In this document: positions 60,375 to 64,000 of the stretch, in pieces
How the letters are laid out: each line of letters starts with the position of its first letter
Numbering within the stretch: the stretch's first letter is position 1
Source: Ardenticatenaceae bacterium
Lineage (GTDB): Bacteria; Chloroflexota; Anaerolineae; Promineifilales; Promineifilaceae
DNA length: 64,000 nucleotides
NCBI GenBank assembly: GCA_011525915.1
Contig: WYBM01000106.1
Location: 1-64,000 of the forward strand
Reading direction: 5' to 3'
Made by a program: the position numbers and the translations under genes
Notes under the pieces: generated by a model
Told to the model about the DNA's origin: nothing
The model's database searches: none
Seen by the model: the letters and a program-made list of their open reading frames with translations, nothing else

Positions 60375-61748
60375 TCACAACGGCCGCAGCCTTTCATACA
60401 CTTCTGGGCTGTCCAAATCTTGCACTACCGAATCGGTATCAACTGGCAGCAACACCAGGTCCGTTTTGTGCCGCTGCAGCAGGGCCCGCGGCGCTTCGCC
60501 CGGCGGCAGGGCCAGCAGTTCGGCAAAGTAGCGGCGGCCTATGAGCACCGGGTTCCCCCGACGGCCGTTGTATACCGGCGCTATCAGGTCACCTGCACCG
60601 CGCCAGTAGGCGGCCAGCAGTTCATCTAACGTGGCTGGCGTCACCATCGGCTGGTCAGCCAGCATGACGAGGATGGCTTCGGCCGGGTGCGGGGGGCGCA
60701 GGTGATGGACGGCCGTTTGCAATGAGGACAACATTTCACCGGTGGCGTAATGGGCATTGTGCACCGCCGCCACACCGGCAGCGGCGGCAATGGCTTCCAC
60801 CTTTTCCGCTTCGTACCCGGAAACGACCATGACCTCATGCACCGTAGCCGCCTGCACATGGCGAATGGTCTGGCCCAGCACCGTGGTGTCGCCCCAGGGC
60901 AGAAGCTGTTTGGGCTGGCCCATGCGTTTACTTTCGCCGGCTGCCAGGATAACGGCCGTGACCCGGCGCTGCACCTCATGTACTGGCTGCTCTGTTTTGA
61001 CAGCGCCGATAACAACCTGGGGAATGCGCCTGGCGGTTGGCCGCTGGCAAAGGATGTGGCGAGCGATCTGGCGGGCGGCACGCAGTTGATCTGTTGTCTG
61101 CACCTTGTTCAGCAGTGGAATCACCCGGGCCTTCTCTGGCACGCCTTTCATCCCCCCCTGCGGATGAGCCAGCAACACAGCTATGTCGGCCTCCGTCAGC
61201 CGCTGAGGTATGGCCGCATAGGCATGACCAATGAGCGCCAGCACCAACTCTGGTCGGTGCGCTACCTGGGCCAGGGGAGCCGCCAGCGCATCGATGCCAG
61301 CTACGGGAATGACCAGTGTAGTTTCCGGCGGAATCACCGGCTCGTGGGCGGCCGGGGCCTTGATGGGGCGCATCCGTGAACCATCGGCCTCCACCAGGAC
61401 ATGATCGACATCTGGCCGGGCCAGCAGGCGAGCGGGCAGGTCAGGCGGCACCCCAAACGCCTTTTCACCGGCCACCTCACCCACCACCAGCACACGGCCG
61501 TGCGCATCTAATTTCTGTGCCAATGATGACAGATCCGCTGCCAGGCACACGGCCGCGGCCAGCTTCATCTGCGCCGCAAAGATGCGGGTGGTGGTGGTCA
61601 TCACCACCCGGCCAGGCAACATGCGCCCCAGGGCAAACAGCAAGCTGGTCTTACCGCCGCCGCCCACCATGGCTACCAGTTCCGGCGTCTGGCCTATGCC
61701 CAGGGCCGCTGGTAGATCATAAGCACCGGCCGCAGCCTCAACGGCCAT
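60375..61748 (-). CDS. YqeC-MocA fusion: molybdo/seleno-hydroxylase maturation protein
   Basis: A 457-residue two-domain protein. Residues about 1-240 match YqeC, the putative selenium-dependent hydroxylase accessory protein, with MVGGGGKTSLLFALGR, VVMTTTTRIFA and HVLVEADGSRMRPIKAPAAHEPVIP. Residues about 255-457 are a MobA/MocA-type nucleotidyltransferase (TAVILAAGESKRMGQPKQLLPW, LVMLADQPMVTP, GRRGNPVLIGRRYF), which adds CMP to molybdopterin in the MocA group. The combination implies maturation of a xanthine-dehydrogenase-like enzyme not present in the window. The start overlaps the upstream hydrolase stop by 11 bases; ATG 61772 is an alternative. Confidence 0.85.
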   Translation of the reverse strand: MAVEAAAGAYDLPAALGIGQTPELVAMVGGGGKTSLLFALGRMLPGRVVMTTTTRIFAAQMKLAAAVCLAADLSSLAQKLDAHGRVLVVGEVAGEKAFGVPPDLPARLLARPDVDHVLVEADGSRMRPIKAPAAHEPVIPPETTLVIPVAGIDALAAPLAQVAHRPELVLALIGHAYAAIPQRLTEADIAVLLAHPQGGMKGVPEKARVIPLLNKVQTTDQLRAARQIARHILCQRPTARRIPQVVIGAVKTEQPVHEVQRRVTAVILAAGESKRMGQPKQLLPWGDTTVLGQTIRHVQAATVHEVMVVSGYEAEKVEAIAAAAGVAAVHNAHYATGEMLSSLQTAVHHLRPPHPAEAILVMLADQPMVTPATLDELLAAYWRGAGDLIAPVYNGRRGNPVLIGRRYFAELLALPPGEAPRALLQRHKTDLVLLPVDTDSVVQDLDSPEVYERLRPL

Positions 61749-62673
61749 CACCAAGCCCAAAGTCTGGCACATGGGCCGCTAGAAAATCATCCACTATCTG
61801 CTGGTAGGCGGCGTAATCGGTGAAAATATCACGGGCATGCGCTGATCCCCAGTCAGTGATATGCAGTTCTGTTGTAGCCGGGTTTGCATTGGCAAAAATG
61901 GCTTCTGAATTTGTATAAGGGGTAAAGGCATCGGTCCGGGAATGAATAAGCAAGATGGGCGCCGTAGCCCCTTGTACCGCGGCCATGGGCGATACCTGGT
62001 CCTTATCAAAATCAGCCCGCACTTCCGAAAGGAAAAAGGCGCCGGGCACAAACGCTTTGGTCCAGGCCCCAAACTGGGCCACCGCCTGGTGGGTGACAAT
62101 CATTTCCAGGCTGGCGTAGGGCGAATCAGCCAGCACAAAGGCCACGTCCGGCAGCAGCGGCAGCATTTGCAGCGAGGTAGCCGCACCGTAGGAAACACCG
62201 ATCAGCCCTACCTGCGCCGGTTCCAGGCCTGTACGGTCTAACAACCAGGTATAGGCCGCCTGTCCATCCACCTTTTCATGGTAGCCATAGGTGTGGTAAG
62301 CGTCGCTGGTCTGGCCGTGCCCCCGGGCATCATACGCCAACAAATCACAGCCGCGCTCCCAGAACAAGGGAGCATATTGCAGCACGCCATAGCGGGTGCC
62401 GGTGTACCCATGCAGCAGCAAAACAGCGCAGTCACCCTCCTTGGCATTGTCGTAGTAAAAACCGGCCAGGGTCACGTCACCGGCGTCAATGGCCACCGTT
62501 TCTGGCGCCGGCAGCGCCGGCAGCCCCAGTTCCGTCATTGTTGCCAGAGAGGTGTCTAACGCCTGTGTCTCCTGGGCAATCAAGATATTGGAAAAGTACC
62601 AGCTTCCACCACTATACACCAGCAGTATCAAGACCAAAACAGGCACCATGATCCACAACAATTTTGACTTCAT
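61738..62673 (-). CDS. Membrane-anchored alpha/beta hydrolase
   Basis: A 311-residue hydrolase of the BAAT/dienelactone-like group. An N-terminal hydrophobic helix (residues 5-25, LWIMVPVLVLILLVYSGGSWY) acts as anchor or signal. The fold shows the oxyanion region LLHGYTGTRYG, the RGHGQTSD loop, nucleophile Ser in GVSYGAATS, catalytic Asp in HSRTDAFTPY and His in WGSAHARD. AAGGAG lies six bases before ATG 62673; the longer reading from 62838 has no support. The start of the YqeC-MocA gene overlaps its end, so they are co-transcribed. Substrate unknown. Confidence 0.88.
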   Translation of the reverse strand: MKSKLLWIMVPVLVLILLVYSGGSWYFSNILIAQETQALDTSLATMTELGLPALPAPETVAIDAGDVTLAGFYYDNAKEGDCAVLLLHGYTGTRYGVLQYAPLFWERGCDLLAYDARGHGQTSDAYHTYGYHEKVDGQAAYTWLLDRTGLEPAQVGLIGVSYGAATSLQMLPLLPDVAFVLADSPYASLEMIVTHQAVAQFGAWTKAFVPGAFFLSEVRADFDKDQVSPMAAVQGATAPILLIHSRTDAFTPYTNSEAIFANANPATTELHITDWGSAHARDIFTDYAAYQQIVDDFLAAHVPDFGLGDGR

Positions 62674-62831
62674 AGTAATCTCCTTTGTGGGTAAAGTAGG
62701 GGAATGGTACTGACAAGATGTCCAGGGGGCAAGGTGAAGGGGACGACGGCCGTGGGTCCTGTTATTAAAGAAATAAAGATTTTTTGATGATAGGTGTAAA
62801 GCAGCTATAATCTTTGCTAGTGAGGTACACA

Positions 62832-63104
62832 ATGTCATTAAATATTAAAAACCAGGATGTGGAGAACCTGTTGGAAGAATTGGTGCGGGTGACTGGTGAG
62901 TCCAAGACAGAGGCCGTACGCAAGGCGCTGGAAGAACGGCGTCAACGCCTCTCCTTACGTTTGGCAGCGCCTCAGGGGGAAGCACGCCTGCTCGCTTTCC
63001 TAGAAGATGAAGTCTGGTCACATATCCCCCCACATTTATTGGGAACCCGATTGACGAAAGCAGAAGAGGAAGCGATGCTAGGGTATGGAGAGATGGGCAT
63101 ATGA
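62832..63104 (+). CDS. vapB: VapB-like antitoxin (PSK/Rv0623 family)
   Basis: A 90-residue antitoxin. The N-terminal stretch MSLNIKNQDVENLLEELVRVTGESKTEAVRKALEERRQRL is the ribbon-helix-helix pattern of the Rv0623-type VapB group that binds operator DNA. The C-terminal half (EDEVWSHIPPHL, LTKAEEEAMLGYGEMGI) would wrap the toxin. GAGG lies seven bases before the chosen ATG. The stop overlaps the toxin start (ATGA), the normal arrangement for a coupled pair. Confidence 0.88.
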   Translation: MSLNIKNQDVENLLEELVRVTGESKTEAVRKALEERRQRLSLRLAAPQGEARLLAFLEDEVWSHIPPHLLGTRLTKAEEEAMLGYGEMGI

Positions 63105-63487
63105 TTATAGATTCGTCAGCTATCGTGGCCATTTTCTTTCAAGAATCAGGGTATGAAGAGCTGGTTCACAAGCTGGCTGAGGCCAGTGAAGTTGGCATAG
63201 GCGCACCAACGTTGGTGGAGTGTGGCATTGTCCTTTCCGCTAGATGGGGTCGGGATGCACGTGGTTCGTTGGATCGTTTTCTTAAAGAGACCGGCAGTGT
63301 GGTTCTTCCGTTAACGGAGGCTCATTTTGGCGCGGCGGTGGGTGCCTGGCTTAAATATGGCAAAGGGCGGCATCCAGCCGGGCTAAACTTTGGTGATTGT
63401 CTGTCATATGCGGCGGCCAAACAGGCGGCTATGCCCCTTCTTTGCGTGGGCGAGGATTTCCCCCAAACGGACATTTCCCTGGCTTAA
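63101..63487 (+). CDS. vapC: VapC-like PIN-domain ribonuclease toxin
   Basis: A 128-residue PIN-domain endoribonuclease. The acidic active site is recognisable as MIIDSSAIVAIFF (Asp4), APTLVECGIVL (Glu), and NFGDCLSYAAAK (Asp), the typical VapC order. It is predicted to cleave tRNA or rRNA when VapB is lost. It overlaps the antitoxin gene by four bases. All key residues are intact, so it should be active. Confidence 0.92.
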   Translation: MIIDSSAIVAIFFQESGYEELVHKLAEASEVGIGAPTLVECGIVLSARWGRDARGSLDRFLKETGSVVLPLTEAHFGAAVGAWLKYGKGRHPAGLNFGDCLSYAAAKQAAMPLLCVGEDFPQTDISLA

Positions 63488-63599
63488 CATTGGCTCCCTA
63501 CTGACTGGCCGGCCAGATGGGCGAGCGGGGCAACGGGAGAAACGGCCGTGCCCTACACTTACTTCTGACCCAATGACGGATGTAAGGCAAATGGTTTGC

Positions 63600-63857
63600 T
63601 TAAAGCAAGGGGGACATGGATTGAACTCTTTCCAGCAGCCAAAGATTAACCAGCGTTTCTGTACTGATGCCCCGTTCAGCAGCTGCTCTCTCAAGCGCCG
63701 TCAACAATCCAGCCTCAATACGCACCGTGTCTTGAATGTCAAACAGCACATCGGGCTGTTCAGGATCATCGAACTCTGTAAAATCATGTTCATCCCAAAA
63801 CTCACCTATGGCCAGATAGCTATCTGCCTGTGAGAGGGAACTTTTATTTTCTGCCAT
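63600..63857 (-). CDS. BrnA-like antitoxin
   Basis: An 85-residue protein. Residues about 18-50 (IGEFWDEHDFTEFDDPEQPD) match the short motif in CopG/BrnA-type antitoxins. The C-terminal half (VRIEAGLLTALERAAAERGISTETLVNLWLLERV) is a ribbon-helix-helix DNA-binding domain. Its ATG lies inside the end of the upstream toxin gene (14-base overlap). It should neutralise that toxin and autoregulate. Confidence 0.75.
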   Translation of the reverse strand: MAENKSSLSQADSYLAIGEFWDEHDFTEFDDPEQPDVLFDIQDTVRIEAGLLTALERAAAERGISTETLVNLWLLERVQSMSPLL

Positions 63858-63999
63858 ATTGCCTTTTCTCTTTTGGGGTCATGTCTCGACCACTAATGAT
63901 AACGGCCGTATGTGTGTCCGCCTTGTAAACAAAGAAAACGATCAAATATCTGCCGCCGAATGTTCTACCCAAAGCAGCATAGACATCTTCCCCAGGTTG
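63844..63999 (-). CDS. BrnT-like toxin, 3' end only (cut by window edge)
   Basis: The last 51 codons of a gene running off the right end. The translation shows VYAALGRTFGGRYLIVFFVY, then the family ending ISGRDMTPKEKRQYGRK, resembling the C-terminus of BrnT ribonuclease toxins. It overlaps the antitoxin start by 14 bases. The N-terminus lies outside the window, so completeness cannot be judged. Confidence 0.7.
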   Translation of the reverse strand, partial: QPGEDVYAALGRTFGGRYLIVFFVYKADTHTAVIISGRDMTPKEKRQYGRK

Positions 64000-64000
64000 A

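Larger units (their letters stand above)
1..64000. repeat. Dispersed palindrome ACGGCCGT (HIP1-like octamer)
   Basis: The 8-bp palindrome ACGGCCGT recurs throughout the window in coding and intergenic DNA. I counted 25 copies in positions 1-10000, against roughly 0.3 expected for a random 8-mer at about 60% GC. Within genes it is often read as Thr-Ala-Val, Asp/Asn-Gly-Arg or Ala-Arg-Pro, which explains the frequency of those tripeptides. It is sparse in some conserved genes (rex) and absent from 28224-29738. The iteration is seen directly; any function is unknown. Confidence 0.9.

Noticed and set aside
1..64000. tRNA, rRNA, insertion-sequence transposases, integrases
   Set aside because: None was recognised by eye on either strand; small RNAs cannot be excluded without covariance searches.

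Overview
The window reads as chromosomal DNA of a GC-rich, non-model bacterium. Gene content points to Chloroflexota, probably an Anaerolineae-like lineage. Indicators are SARP and LuxR-type one-component regulators, STAND and effector-associated-domain (EAD) NTPases, large membrane glycosyltransferases with beta-sandwich tails, a type III glutamine synthetase beside a type I enzyme, and an APH-M23-aminotransferase fusion. This is a gene-content inference; no rRNA or tRNA gene was found. The most pervasive signature is the palindrome ACGGCCGT, read by eye 25 times in the first 10 kb and common almost everywhere else, much like the cyanobacterial HIP1 octamer. A second signature is a family of heptad repeats (GTAATCA-like, with a 15-nt partner ACTGAATACTGnnCT) placed at gene 3' ends, often supplying the stop codon.

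Layout. 0.1-5.3 kb: a truncated SARP-like regulator, a secreted metallopeptidase lipoprotein, a methyltransferase and two membrane proteins. 5.3-8.2 kb: leuS behind what looks like a classical leucine attenuator (leader peptide plus terminator). 8.3-19.7 kb: envelope and surface genes, namely a LuxR-TM-Kelch protein, a TPR membrane protein, a GT4, two multi-pass membrane glycosyltransferase-like proteins and two surface-anchored secreted proteins. 19.8-25.3 kb: peroxiredoxin, the three-domain aminotransferase, small membrane and TPR proteins, and a double-HTH regulator.

25.5-36.3 kb is the accessory locus of greatest interest. It holds an ATPase with a C-terminal OmpR-type winged helix, a related second ATPase, a third ATPase ending in a death-fold-like EAD, a 1141-aa STAND-TPR protein, and a radical SAM/SPASM enzyme whose N-terminus carries two CACPD motifs. 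A second short unit encodes two tiny membrane proteins and a possibly SPFH-like protein. Both units are preceded by the same operator, TGTCAGAC-N3-TGTCAGAC with an 11-bp period, so they probably form one regulon and one multi-component signalling or conflict system.

36.4-49.2 kb is a nitrogen-assimilation island: gltBD divergent from amt, then an unknown protein, glnN and glnA, with structured leaders and hairpins. 49.4-57.2 kb holds an Ap4A phosphorylase-like gene, the redox regulator rex, and an operon of atpA, atpG, atpD, atpC and mreB that lacks the F0 and delta genes. Rex-type operators (TTGTG-N8-CACAA) overlap the rex promoter and sit at a well-formed atpA promoter, suggesting NADH/NAD control of F1 expression. 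57.3-64 kb holds another large glycosyltransferase, a YqeC-MocA fusion, an alpha/beta hydrolase, and two toxin-antitoxin modules (VapBC-like and BrnTA-like), the last cut by the window edge. Bases 1-116 hold no gene I can support, and 597-834 hold nothing recognisable beyond one ACGGCCGT copy.
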